A DNA stretch of 64,000 nucleotides from NCBI GenBank assembly GCA_050304615.1, contig JBNLDW010000004.1, positions 1-64,000 on the forward strand, read 5' to 3'. How positions within the stretch are numbered: position 1 is the stretch's first letter; each line of letters begins with the position of its first letter. The notes beneath the pieces were generated by a model. The model saw only the letters and a program-made list of their open reading frames with translations, made no database searches and had not been told where the DNA came from. Shown here piece by piece: positions 50,390 through 58,686 of this stretch. Both the position numbers and the translations under genes were made by a program. This DNA is from CBFDBF01 sp050304615 (lineage in GTDB: Bacteria > Pseudomonadota > Gammaproteobacteria > Chromatiales > Chromatiaceae).

Positions 50390-51688
50390 ATGCGCATACA
50401 CCTAAACACCATCGGCTGCCGCCTGAACGAGGCGGAACTGGAGAGCTGGTCTCGAGGTTTTCTCGCCCAGGGACACCAGTTGACAACAGAACTGGCAGAG
50501 GCAGATCTGGTGGTGGTGAACAGCTGTGCGGTAACCGGTGAGGCGGCCCGTAAATCGCGCAAACTGATTAACCGGATAAGACGCACCAATCCCCAGGCTA
50601 GTCTGGTGGTGAGTGGCTGTTACGCCTCGCTGGAGCCGGTCGAGGTTAAGGATATCTCCGGGGTAGATCTGGTAATAAGCAACCAGGACAAGGATCGGTT
50701 GGTGGATATTGCCAGCCACCAGCTTAATTCCAACCGTTTGCTGTACGGCAGCCCCGGAATAGATGGCGATCTACCACTTCCCGATGGGCGACAGCGGGCC
50801 TTTATCAAGGTACAGGATGGGTGTCGTCACAGCTGCACCTTCTGCATTGTCACCACCGCCCGTGGAGAAGAGAGGAGCCGGCCAATCTCCGAAATTGTGG
50901 CAGAGATCAACCAGTTACACGATGCAGGGGTGCAGGAGGCAATCCTGACCGGCGTCCATATCGGCGGCTACGGCAGCGATCTGGGCTGTGATCTATCCGA
51001 ATTGATAGAGCGGGTGCTGGCGGAGAGCGATATCCCCCGTCTGCGGCTTGGGGCCGTGGAGCCGTGGGATCTGCCATCGAGATTCTGGACGCTGTTTTCA
51101 AACCCCCGGCTTATGCCCCACCTCCACCTGCCACTACAGAGCGGCTCTGATGCAGTGTTAAAACGGATGGCGCGCCGTTGCAAGGGAGAGGAATTTGCCA
51201 CACTGGTAGCGCAGGCCAGGGAACAAATCCCGGATTTCAATATCACCACCGACATCATCGTCGGGTTTCCCGGCGAAACTGCAGATGAGTGGGGGCAAAC
51301 TGTTGCCCTGGTGGAGCAGATCGGCTTTGGCCATCTCCACATCTTCGGTTTCTCCCCGCGCAGCGGTACGCTCGCTGCAGATATGCCCAACCAGGTTGCG
51401 CCAGATATAATCAGGCAGCGAAGCCAGGAACTACACCTGCTGGGGGAGCAGATAAAGCGTGCCACTATGGAGCAGTATCTGGGCCGCACCCTCCCGGTAT
51501 TGATTGAAGGCAACGGGCAACCCGGGGCCGGTGGTACCAGGGTATGGCGTGGTTACACTCCAAACTTCCTCCGGGTGGAGACGACTGTAGCGGAGGATAT
51601 AGATCTACATAACAGGATCATAGAGCTACGTATGACCGCACTGACTTCGGCCGGGGATGCCCTGGTGGCGACCCCGGTAGAGAACTGA
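50390..51688 (+). CDS. mtaB: tRNA t6A37 methylthiotransferase
   Basis: A 432-residue radical-SAM methylthiotransferase that adds a methylthio group to t6A37 in tRNA. N-terminal MTTase domain with TIGCRLNEAE, NSCAVTGEA and VVSGCYA (three cluster Cys), the radical SAM motif DGCRHSCTFCIVTTARG (C-x3-C-x2-C), then HLPLQSGSD and NITTDIIVGFPGET, and a C-terminal TRAM domain. I chose ATG 50390; the frame runs upstream to 50297 but through repeat DNA and past the -10. Confidence 0.93.
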   Translation: MRIHLNTIGCRLNEAELESWSRGFLAQGHQLTTELAEADLVVVNSCAVTGEAARKSRKLINRIRRTNPQASLVVSGCYASLEPVEVKDISGVDLVISNQDKDRLVDIASHQLNSNRLLYGSPGIDGDLPLPDGRQRAFIKVQDGCRHSCTFCIVTTARGEERSRPISEIVAEINQLHDAGVQEAILTGVHIGGYGSDLGCDLSELIERVLAESDIPRLRLGAVEPWDLPSRFWTLFSNPRLMPHLHLPLQSGSDAVLKRMARRCKGEEFATLVAQAREQIPDFNITTDIIVGFPGETADEWGQTVALVEQIGFGHLHIFGFSPRSGTLAADMPNQVAPDIIRQRSQELHLLGEQIKRATMEQYLGRTLPVLIEGNGQPGAGGTRVWRGYTPNFLRVETTVAEDIDLHNRIIELRMTALTSAGDALVATPVEN

Positions 51689-51690
51689 CT

Positions 51691-52404
51691 ATGCAACAAG
51701 AGTATCGCTGGCACTCCATCGCCCTCCTATGCGCCAATCTACTGGCCATACTGCTGTTTGCGAGCTGGCTGTTGGAACCGACCCGCACCCTCTGGCTGGC
51801 GCTGGATGATAGTGTGTTCTGGGCTGCCAACCGCTCACTCGCGGATAGTGAGCTGTGGCGTCAGACCTGGGCAGTGGCCAACCACCGCGCCTTTGATCTG
51901 GTCGCGGCACTGTCGATGCTGCTGCTATTTGGCCACTACGCCCTGCTACGGGATCGTCAAAACCTGACCCGTTACATCGCAATTGGTCTGCTCCTGACTG
52001 TAACTATCACCATGTTGTTACAGGGTAGCAAGTTAATCCCGATTGAGCGCAACAGTGCCACCATGCTCTATCCCGAAGCCCTGCGGCTATCTGAACTTGT
52101 CCCCTACATCACCACCAAGGACATCTCTGGCGATACCTTTCCCGGGGATCACGGTCTGGTGCTGCTGCTATTTGCCGGGTTCATCTTTTACAACATGCCA
52201 CGGGCCTATGGGGTAATCGCCCTGCTGTTCGCGTTTATCTTCACCGTGCCGCGGCTGATGAGTGGCGCCCACTGGCTCTCAGATGAGCTGGTTGGGGCTA
52301 TAGGTCTGGGCTGTCTGGGGCTTGGCTGGATCCTGGCTACCCCGTTGCACGATCGGGTGGTCGACTGGCTGGAGAGGCGGCTATCCAAGATATTGCGCCG
52401 GTAA
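51691..52404 (+). CDS. PAP2-family membrane phosphatase
   Basis: The 237-residue membrane protein has six hydrophobic segments. Motif 2 reads SGDTFPGDHG (in place of the usual PSGH) and motif 3 RLMSGAHWLSDELVG (S-x-x-x-H-x3-D type), the PAP2 catalytic His and nucleophile His region. The first motif (K-x6-R-P) is poorly kept (LIPIERNSATML). Likely substrates are lipid phosphates such as undecaprenyl pyrophosphate or lipid A precursors. It starts two bases after the mtaB stop, so both are co-translated. Confidence 0.85.
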   Translation: MQQEYRWHSIALLCANLLAILLFASWLLEPTRTLWLALDDSVFWAANRSLADSELWRQTWAVANHRAFDLVAALSMLLLFGHYALLRDRQNLTRYIAIGLLLTVTITMLLQGSKLIPIERNSATMLYPEALRLSELVPYITTKDISGDTFPGDHGLVLLLFAGFIFYNMPRAYGVIALLFAFIFTVPRLMSGAHWLSDELVGAIGLGCLGLGWILATPLHDRVVDWLERRLSKILRR

Positions 52405-52520
52405 TTAGTTTCTCAGCCTATCCAGATAGGGATACCCCTTATTGGTTTCGGTAGTTAGTTTCACAGCCTATCCAGATCGGGATACCCCTTATTGGTTTCG
52501 GTAGTTAATTTCACAGCCCT
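52401..52520. repeat. 50-bp tandem repeat
   Basis: The unit starts GTAATTAGTTTCTCAGCCTA at 52401, recurs at 52451 and starts a third time at 52501 (GTAGTTAATTTCACAGCCCT), with exact 50-bp period and TCCAGATNGGGATACCCCTT in the middle. The third copy is the outer inverted arm of the 450-bp repeat unit that follows (its partner is at 53038-53057). Confidence 0.9.
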
Positions 52521-52554
52521 TAACCTACAGAGCCTTTCTATTCTTCCCAGCAGG

Positions 52555-52999
52555 GGCTGCGAGCCTATTTCTTTTGCCTGCCCAAAAGAAATAGGCGAAA
52601 GAAAAGGGCAACCGAGTTTTCCGCCCTGCGGGTACCCTGCGCTTCTCGTCAAAATCGGGGCTGTCCATACGGGGCATCCCTGCCCCGCTGGACAGGAGCG
52701 ACATCCCTGTCGCTCCCCTAAAGGGCTATTCCCGGTTTCTCCTGCGATGCTCGGCGGAACACACGGTATTCAGGTGGTCACCCAAAACCCGTGCGACGCA
52801 GCCGAGCACCGCAACGCTTGAAGGAGAAGGCCCGCAGGGGCGCCACAGGGAAGTGGCGCCTCCAGCGAGGGATATGGATATCCCTTCGCTGGAGCCCCTG
52901 AAGGCGTGAGGAGCACAGGGTACCCGTAGGGCAAGTCGTCGGGCACGTTTTTCTTTCGTCCCTTTCTTTTACGTGCATAAAAGAAAGGGACTCGCAGCC
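52555..52999. repeat. Structured ~450-bp repeat, copy B
   Basis: Same order and hairpins as 3763-4211. End hairpins: CCTATTTCTTTTG/CAAAAGAAATAGG and CCCTTTCTTTT/AAAAGAAAGGG. Extra perfect stems here: GGAGCGAC/GTCGCTCC (about 52695-52716) and TGCTCGGC/GCCGAGCA (about 52748 and 52801). The 35-nt hairpin at 52860-52894 replaces that at 4068-4102 with a different stem sequence but the same fold. The gap to the next gene holds the outer arm GGCTGTGAAAATGATTACCC (53038-53057). Small overlapping frames are not conserved proteins. Confidence 0.85.
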
Positions 53000-53148
53000 T
53001 GATAATTGAAGTAAAAATAATCCGTCGAGGCATTTAGGCTGTGAAAATGATTACCCGAGCCTATAAGAAAAGAAATCAAATATGGATAGGTTGAGAAACA
53101 AATTACCTAAACAAATTACCGATGCGACAAAAAACAACGCCCTGTGGG

Positions 53149-56100
53149 CTAAACAGGGCCAAGCGGATCGGCCCCGATAGTACCAACCAGCCCCTCTAGA
53201 TACTCTGCTGCCTGCACCTGCTGTAACCGCTCCCGAGCCAACTCCAGCCGCCCGGTAATATCCATCCTTTCCGCCATATCGGCATGGCTGGAGAGATCCA
53301 AAAACTGCTGGAGACTATCGATATGCCTCTGCCACAGCGCAGTCTCGCGCTGCTGTTTCACCATTAGACGCTGACGATACCACTCTGAATCCAGCAGGTA
53401 CTCGCGGCTAAACATACGGCGTATTTCTGGGTGATGCACATCCTTCCCCTGGTAGTTGCCATGCGCCATGATATTGAGTAACGCCTTGAGTGGAGGTGCC
53501 GCCTCCTCAATGCTACCGTCATCCAGGTACTGTTGAGCCACCCGTTGCTGCGCCTCGACTATGTTGTTGATCCCATCTACAAACACCTCCATGTCCTGAC
53601 TCTCCGGCTGCAGGATTTCAGCGGTGAACACGGTATCTGGATTATCAAATATCTTGCCGAGGAAACTACGTACAAACCGTGCGGTAATGCGATAGCCAAG
53701 ACGGCTAGCAAGGACCTGCTGACCGTTGTGTGCAAAATCCTGCAGCGGCTCCAGATAGCCATGCTTGATCATGTATGCGGCATCTCGCTCCTTCGGTAAG
53801 AGCCGTGTCCAGATCTCCGGGATTAGCAGACTTATGTCATGATCCACCCGCATATCAACACCGATAAATCCAGCCGAACTGGAGAAACCGTTATAGCCGG
53901 TCAGGATAAACGAGACCAGCGCACTATTCAGATCCGCAGTGGCCCGCAGGGCGTTGAATGGCCCCTTGGTAAGCGCTCCCTCGCTCCCGGCACCGGTAGT
54001 AGACGGTGATTTTCCGGTGAGGCTACAGATAAAGTCCATAAACAGCTCTGGCAGTTCCTGGTAGTGGATCGGATTGAATACCGCCAGCGGCCGCACACCA
54101 GGCTCAGGTGGATTGTTGCGGCGTCCAGCTAACACCGCATCTACCGGATGAGAGACCGCCTCATGCAGCGGCTGCTTGCGGTGAAAGCGGGTACTCATAT
54201 CTGCCACATAGCTACGCACCGGATTGGCTAGATCGTGGCGCGTCTGTAGATAGCGCGGATTCCTTGATGGTTTGCCATCCACCATCCTGGGGTGGGCCGA
54301 AGAGACCACGTAGCCGCTCTGCTCCTGGTAAGCGTCCTGAATCAGCTGCCGCATCGGTGGGGTAAAGCGGTCGAGGTTCAATACATCCTCTGCCACCTCT
54401 GCCAACTGCTCGCCCCCAAGTGGTTCATAGTTGGCAAGGAAATTATTCGGCTCAGCCATATCACTCTCGCTCTGCCGATCAAAACCTGGATTGATCGCAT
54501 CATCTGGGCGCTGGAACAGCCGATATTCGCAGTTCTGTACCAGTTTCAGGCTGTGCCCTGAGGTAGATATACCATCTAGCGTGGCCGGGGGCACAACCAC
54601 AGAGACGCTAATATCATCCTCCATCTGAATCTTCTCAGCGGAGATAAAATCCTGCCGCAGTTTAAAGGTACGCCACTTACCACCACGGTCGAAACCTACC
54701 CGCAGGTATGAGGCGACCATCAGCCTGTCAAACAGTTTAACCTCATGCCCAGGGGCACCATCCACCTCATCCACCGAGAGGAGCCGCCGCCAGTTGCCGC
54801 CCCACTCCGGACGAAAGAACCGTTTAATCAGAAAGGCCAGCGCCGCAATCCGTGGCGGTATGGTCTGTAGCCACTGATTAAACTCATCCCGGTAGAGGGA
54901 CGAGGGGGTCAATAATTTAATCATCGAACCGAGGCTACGTTCAGGGCTCAACGGTTTACGATCCGGCCGCCGATCCTTATCCCTATACTCCGGCTTGAAA
55001 CGGTCAGAGTAGTCCCGATCAAATATCTCCTGCACCCGATCCAGATCCTTTTCCAGATCATCGACAAACAGCGGACCGTAGATGACGGCATCATCCAGAT
55101 CCTTGGATATCTCTGACTTGCCACCGCCAGAGACAGTACTCGGCTTATGGCAGAAGACCCCCTCCGGGTCGGTGCCGATCAGGCGCCAGGATGGGGCTCC
55201 CGGGTGCTTGACCATCTCCACCTTATAGCCGTTTGGCTGCATGTAGATCTTGCCTGGCTGCAGACGGATGCCCTGGAGCTCACCATCCCTCCTCCATTTG
55301 ATGTTCTGACGGTTCAGATCCATCTGCAGATCCTGCGGCAGATAGATCACATCAGGAAAATTGACATCAATCGCATGGCCCTCCGGCTGCAACTCCATTA
55401 CCTCTCCATAGCACTGCAGCATATCCTGAAAATTGTAACCCGCCTCTACTGTCTGACTGTCGACCCCGAATTCATCACCGTGGCTACGACGCTCAAAGAC
55501 CAAGGCACCACCGGAGTGCTCCTCCTCAGCCAGACCAAAAAGATTGGTGGCATAGCTGATCTGGGTCTTTACCTCTTTCTTGCAGTAACCGAAGTAATTA
55601 TCCGCAATCAGGGTCACGATAACCCCGCTCTCATCCCGGGCGGTTATCTTGAATGAGTCGCCGTCGTTGTAGAGCTCATCCTCTGACTGCCAGCACATAC
55701 CCTCCTGGCGCTGACGCTCGGATGCATCGTTATAGTGCGGCAGACCCAGCTCACTTTTGCGCAGTGTCGCCAGATGGGGGGCCAGGATGACACAACCGGT
55801 ATGGCCACTCCAATGTTCCACATCGAGACTGGCATCAAACTCGGCCAAACAGGGGTTACCACCATTACCAAAAATGCTCTCCACAAAATCTAGATTGCTC
55901 ACCAGATTGCCGGGGGCAAAGAAGCGGATCTCCATTTTCTTCTCCGCCTCCCTGCCTGGAATCTCTGGGCAGATAATGGGGTGCAGCAGCAGTGATACCA
56001 TCATCTGTGCAGGCTGCTGCTGGTTGCTAGTAAAGGGGATGGTCAACAGTTCGTCTGGTGGATTGAGTGCCTGCTCCAGCAGGTTGGCAAATACAATCTT

Positions 56101-56598
56101 GGGGACCGCACTCTTGTCTCCGGGAATAGGCAGGCCGCCCTCGGCAATATGAAAAGAGCCTGCAGTGGTGCGCCGGTCACTGGCTGGATTATGCAGTATC
56201 CCCTGACGCACCCGATAGCTGGAGATTATATCGGAGTGAAACTCATCCTCCCCCATCGGCAGAGATAGCTCGCGCGCAACACCGTGACGATCAAGTACAA
56301 AGGTATTGGTAGGTAGCCGTGGCGCCTGCTTCAACCCTAGATCGTGCAGATAACGATCAATAAAATCCTGGATTCTCCGGTCCACCGGACAGTGATACAG
56401 AGAAAGCAATCGGCCCTTCTCGCGGAATGCCTTGAGCAGATCCTGAGCGGTAGTCATAAACTCCGCCGAGTTCGCATCATTACAGATTGGCTGACCGGAA
56501 GCTGCCAGCTTCAGATTTATGTAGAGGTAAAGTTGCCTACGCCCCTCCTCGGAATCGCCTGCGACCGCACGCATCCCCAGGGCACGCTCAAAATCCAT
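53149..56598 (-). CDS. Probable PPi-type phosphoenolpyruvate carboxykinase
   Basis: A 1149-residue soluble protein. Length and blocks such as FAPGNLVSNLDFVESIFGN, LDVEHWSGHTGCVILAPHL, GVIVTLIADNYFGYCKKEVK and SLTGKSPSTTGAGSEGALTK agree with what I remember of PPi-dependent PEPCK (Propionibacterium and Entamoeba type, about 1100-1200 residues), which interconverts oxaloacetate plus PPi and PEP plus CO2 plus phosphate. GKSPSTTG is a candidate phosphate-binding loop. I chose ATG 56598 because GGAGGAG precedes it; GTG at 56625 is possible. It is a single-gene unit bounded by a terminator upstream. The family call is from memory. Confidence 0.6.
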   Translation of the reverse strand: MDFERALGMRAVAGDSEEGRRQLYLYINLKLAASGQPICNDANSAEFMTTAQDLLKAFREKGRLLSLYHCPVDRRIQDFIDRYLHDLGLKQAPRLPTNTFVLDRHGVARELSLPMGEDEFHSDIISSYRVRQGILHNPASDRRTTAGSFHIAEGGLPIPGDKSAVPKIVFANLLEQALNPPDELLTIPFTSNQQQPAQMMVSLLLHPIICPEIPGREAEKKMEIRFFAPGNLVSNLDFVESIFGNGGNPCLAEFDASLDVEHWSGHTGCVILAPHLATLRKSELGLPHYNDASERQRQEGMCWQSEDELYNDGDSFKITARDESGVIVTLIADNYFGYCKKEVKTQISYATNLFGLAEEEHSGGALVFERRSHGDEFGVDSQTVEAGYNFQDMLQCYGEVMELQPEGHAIDVNFPDVIYLPQDLQMDLNRQNIKWRRDGELQGIRLQPGKIYMQPNGYKVEMVKHPGAPSWRLIGTDPEGVFCHKPSTVSGGGKSEISKDLDDAVIYGPLFVDDLEKDLDRVQEIFDRDYSDRFKPEYRDKDRRPDRKPLSPERSLGSMIKLLTPSSLYRDEFNQWLQTIPPRIAALAFLIKRFFRPEWGGNWRRLLSVDEVDGAPGHEVKLFDRLMVASYLRVGFDRGGKWRTFKLRQDFISAEKIQMEDDISVSVVVPPATLDGISTSGHSLKLVQNCEYRLFQRPDDAINPGFDRQSESDMAEPNNFLANYEPLGGEQLAEVAEDVLNLDRFTPPMRQLIQDAYQEQSGYVVSSAHPRMVDGKPSRNPRYLQTRHDLANPVRSYVADMSTRFHRKQPLHEAVSHPVDAVLAGRRNNPPEPGVRPLAVFNPIHYQELPELFMDFICSLTGKSPSTTGAGSEGALTKGPFNALRATADLNSALVSFILTGYNGFSSSAGFIGVDMRVDHDISLLIPEIWTRLLPKERDAAYMIKHGYLEPLQDFAHNGQQVLASRLGYRITARFVRSFLGKIFDNPDTVFTAEILQPESQDMEVFVDGINNIVEAQQRVAQQYLDDGSIEEAAPPLKALLNIMAHGNYQGKDVHHPEIRRMFSREYLLDSEWYRQRLMVKQQRETALWQRHIDSLQQFLDLSSHADMAERMDITGRLELARERLQQVQAAEYLEGLVGTIGADPLGPV

Positions 56599-56644
56599 AC
56601 TCTCCTCCATAATTGGGCCGACCACTCAGTATCATTAAAGCATT

Positions 56645-56668
56645 AAAAAAGGGGGCATAAGCCCCCTT
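56645..56668 (-). terminator. Rho-independent terminator of the VPLPA-CTERM gene
   Basis: AAGGGGGC-TTAT-GCCCCCTT on the minus strand is followed by TTTT. It lies 34 bp after the VPLPA-CTERM stop and separates that gene from the PEPCK-like gene. Confidence 0.9.
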
Positions 56669-56701
56669 CTAATAATACTACATGGTGATCTGTTTAGCTG
56701 C

Positions 56702-57394
56702 TTAGGCAGGCACTCCGGTAGCGGTCTGACGCCGCCTCCCTAGACCCAGCAAACCTAGCAGGGCGGAACCAAACAGCCACGCGGCTGCGGGTAGAGGAAC
56801 AGGCGCGACATCTTGCACACCAACCAGGGTTCTCCACGCCGGGTCATGACCACTAAAATCTATTCCTAATCCAACATCAGAAACCATGGCAGACCCAATA
56901 GGGGCACCTGAGTCATAGAATATGCTGAATATATCAGCAGCTGCATCACTGAAATATATATCGTTTGCATCGGTGGACAGTACAGCGCCGGCATAGAACT
57001 GTATAAAGAAACCAAAAGTAGTGCCCATCGCACCACTATCAATTTGAGACGCCGCATTACCGGCAATCTTGTCGAATGTTATTGTAGCTAAAGCGTTGGA
57101 GCCTGGCACTATCCCCTTAGAATCAAGAACATTCAGTTTGTCACCGGTAACAGGATCAAAAATACCGAGAACAAAATCCCCGCTGCCTGTCGGAAGGGGG
57201 GCTGCACCTGTCGTAATCATAAAGACTGAGTCGTTCGCAGTATCTGCCAAAGTGACGTACTGCGCCCCGGTGTCGCTTAAGGCTGCATCTGCTAGCGTCG
57301 CGCCCGGGTTGAAATCCCCCAGCGTCAAAGCACTGGAGGCCACCGAGAAGGTCAGCGCCGCTAGTGTTGCCATTCCTAAAAGTAATTTTTTCAT
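56702..57394 (-). CDS. VPLPA-CTERM sorted exported protein
   Basis: A 230-residue protein with an N-terminal signal peptide (LLLGMATLAALTFSVASSAL) and a C-terminal sorting tail VPLPAAAWLFGSALLGLLGL then GRRR: a VPLPA motif, one membrane helix and basic residues. This is the recognised substrate signal of exosortase D (XrtD). The mature middle part is acidic and beta-rich with no catalytic motif, as usual for such surface or matrix proteins. A candidate c-di-GMP riboswitch lies in the leader, and the XrtD-like gene is 6 kb away. AGGAG precedes the ATG. Confidence 0.92.
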   Translation of the reverse strand: MKKLLLGMATLAALTFSVASSALTLGDFNPGATLADAALSDTGAQYVTLADTANDSVFMITTGAAPLPTGSGDFVLGIFDPVTGDKLNVLDSKGIVPGSNALATITFDKIAGNAASQIDSGAMGTTFGFFIQFYAGAVLSTDANDIYFSDAAADIFSIFYDSGAPIGSAMVSDVGLGIDFSGHDPAWRTLVGVQDVAPVPLPAAAWLFGSALLGLLGLGRRRQTATGVPA

Positions 57395-57510
57395 GACTCC
57401 TGTTACCCCAAAATCAAACGCTATGCCTTATTGAGACATAATCATTATTGATCGAGTGGATTGACGCAGGATGTAGCAGACTTGGTGACATCCTTGATCA
57501 AACCGTTCGT
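57395..57510 (-). promoter_or_regulatory. Leader between riboswitch and VPLPA-CTERM gene
   Basis: AGGATGT (57488-57494 minus) pairs with ACATCCT (57468-57474) around a 13-base loop; no T-tract follows. It could act as the expression platform at the level of translation. The rest holds the ribosome site next to the ATG. Confidence 0.35.
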
Positions 57511-57596
57511 GGAGTAGCCCGGCCATCTGGAGATACGCCAGATCCGTGGCTTTCCGAACCTACCTCGCGGCAGGTGTGGCTTTGTTCGCTAGTCCC
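57511..57596 (-). promoter_or_regulatory. Candidate c-di-GMP-I (GEMM-like) riboswitch
   Basis: On the minus strand the 86-nt RNA folds into three stems: P1 GGACTAGC with GCTACTCC (one mismatch), P2 CGAAC/GTTCG with ACCT/AGGT above it, and P3 ATCTGG/CCAGAT. Between P2 and P3 it reads CGGAAAGCCACGG and after P3 GGCCGGGCTAC, which match the conserved 'CGNAAAGCCACGG...GCCGGGYTNCC' of c-di-GMP-I aptamers that often precede PEP-CTERM genes. It lies 116 nt before the VPLPA-CTERM ATG. The 5' half (AAAGCCACACC) departs from the usual GGCAAACC. Confidence 0.6.
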
Positions 57597-57748
57597 AATT
57601 TGAGACAATGCACATCTAACCATAAAAGCACGCGTGTCGCAAATATTTTGGTGCTGCGTCACAGTTACTATTTTAATGCTATGTAATCAATTGGTTAGCG
57701 CATGGATTATCACCTCTACCTCACACATGATCAGACTGTTCCTCATAA

Positions 57749-58138
57749 TTACTCCTCAGGGGTACCGAGGAGACGGAGATAGGTGGTTGCTGCCTGAAAA
57801 AAATCATTCCGCGGCTGCTCTTCACAGTGCTGCTGCAGGCGGTGCATAGCGTCCTGAACATCTGCCCCGTTTAGTATATTTTTTCCGGTGGCCAGCGATA
57901 GCCCGGTAACCAACCCGGAAAACCACTCCTGAAAACGGAGGTATTCCACAATCGCCCTCTTATCCCCAGCTTCCGACTCTTTACTCGCGACAGTAAAATC
58001 AGCGCATGACCTTACACCATAACCCCATACCTTGGGGGTTCCAGGCGCTACAGAGGTGGTCGCTAGCAGGGGCGAAGAGAGCAGGATCGTACATACCAAT
58101 ATCACCACTCCACGGCCATACAATTTATGCTTGAACAT
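57749..58138 (-). CDS. Secreted conserved hypothetical protein
   Basis: The 129-residue product has a signal peptide (GVVILVCTILLSSPLLA) and a compact mature domain with two Cys (VRSCADF, QQHCEEQPR) and the pattern WGYGVRSC...EYLRFQEWFSGLVTGLSLATG, which I have seen in uncharacterised periplasmic proteins of proteobacteria. A disulfide is likely. It sits upstream of the riboswitch-VPLPA unit in the same direction, but is separated by 150 bp. Role unknown. Confidence 0.8.
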   Translation of the reverse strand: MFKHKLYGRGVVILVCTILLSSPLLATTSVAPGTPKVWGYGVRSCADFTVASKESEAGDKRAIVEYLRFQEWFSGLVTGLSLATGKNILNGADVQDAMHRLQQHCEEQPRNDFFQAATTYLRLLGTPEE

Positions 58139-58160
58139 TTGGTTTCTACTCCATGGTTCG

Positions 58161-58226
58161 AAGGAACCTCTGATTAATACCGTATAGCCCCCCGCAAGCG
58201 GGGGAGAAATTAATCAGAGATTCCCT
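58161..58226. repeat. 66-bp inverted-repeat element
   Basis: AAGGAACCTCTGATTAAT (58161-58178) faces ATTAATCAGAGATTCCCT (58209-58226), 16 of 18 pairs, enclosing CCCCCCGCAAGCGGGGG. Similar ends appear at 58430 (AAACCTCTGATCACTACCG) and 61433 (ATTAACCAGAGGTTCCTTAA). Confidence 0.7.
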
Positions 58227-58295
58227 AAGAATTATCCTACAGCATCTACAGACATATCTTACTGTATTTTCTATGCGGATAGAGATAATGGGATG

Positions 58296-58416
58296 CAGAT
58301 GCTAAAGGAAGCGGTCCTAGATTAAGGCGCACGGAAGCGTACAAGGGATGGATCCCGTGCCGAGTGGACCCGGCATCCAAACCCCACCGATATGGATATT
58401 GGCGGGGTTTTCTTTT
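58296..58416 (+). ncRNA. Candidate small RNA ending in terminator
   Basis: A plus-strand GATAAT (58284-58289) is followed by about 120 bp without an open frame that ends at a strong terminator (58379-58416). No plus-strand gene lies upstream to need that terminator. The middle folds: TGCC-GAGTGGACCC-GGCA inside GGAT...ATCC (about 58348-58378). It matches no RNA family I know. Strand and 3' end are supported, the 5' end is a guess. Confidence 0.5.
58379..58416 (+). terminator. Rho-independent terminator
   Basis: AAACCCC-A-CCGATA, loop TGGA, TATTGG-C-GGGGTTT followed by TCTTTT. A 13-pair stem with one A-C mismatch and a T-rich tail on the plus strand. Confidence 0.85.
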
Positions 58417-58686
58417 GGTTGCTAGTTATGAAACCTCTGATCACTACCGCTTAACCATCCCTCTCCCGTGGTGAGAGGGTTAGGGTGAGGGGATCTAAAA
58501 AAGATAATGCTGTGATTTTATTTACCCCCTCATCCTGACCTTCCACCCTCCGGGTACCGAGGTCCCGTAGGGACCTAGGTACCCCCTTGAGGGGTGGAAG
58601 GGACTATATCTCTTAACCCCACTGCTGACCCACATAATCCCCCTCTCCCTCAGGGAGAGGGTTAGGGTGAGGGGGGAAGGGGATAT
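58417..58686. repeat. Palindromic extragenic repeats
   Basis: Contains CCCTCTCCCGTGGTGAGAGGG (58462-58482, imperfect palindrome), GGTACCGAGGTCCCGTAGGG, CCCCTTGAGGGG and CCCTCTCCCTCAGGGAGAGGG. The first and last palindromes are copies of each other in direct order. It lies between the small RNA and the PrsT stop. Confidence 0.65.

Noticed and set aside
57468..57494. AGGATGT/ACATCCT hairpin as a transcription terminator for the riboswitch
   Set aside because: No T-tract follows on the minus strand; it was kept only as a possible translational platform.
58296..58378. Known riboswitch or SRP RNA at this place
   Set aside because: Checked by eye against GEMM, cobalamin, glycine, fluoride and 4.5S RNA signatures; none fits.
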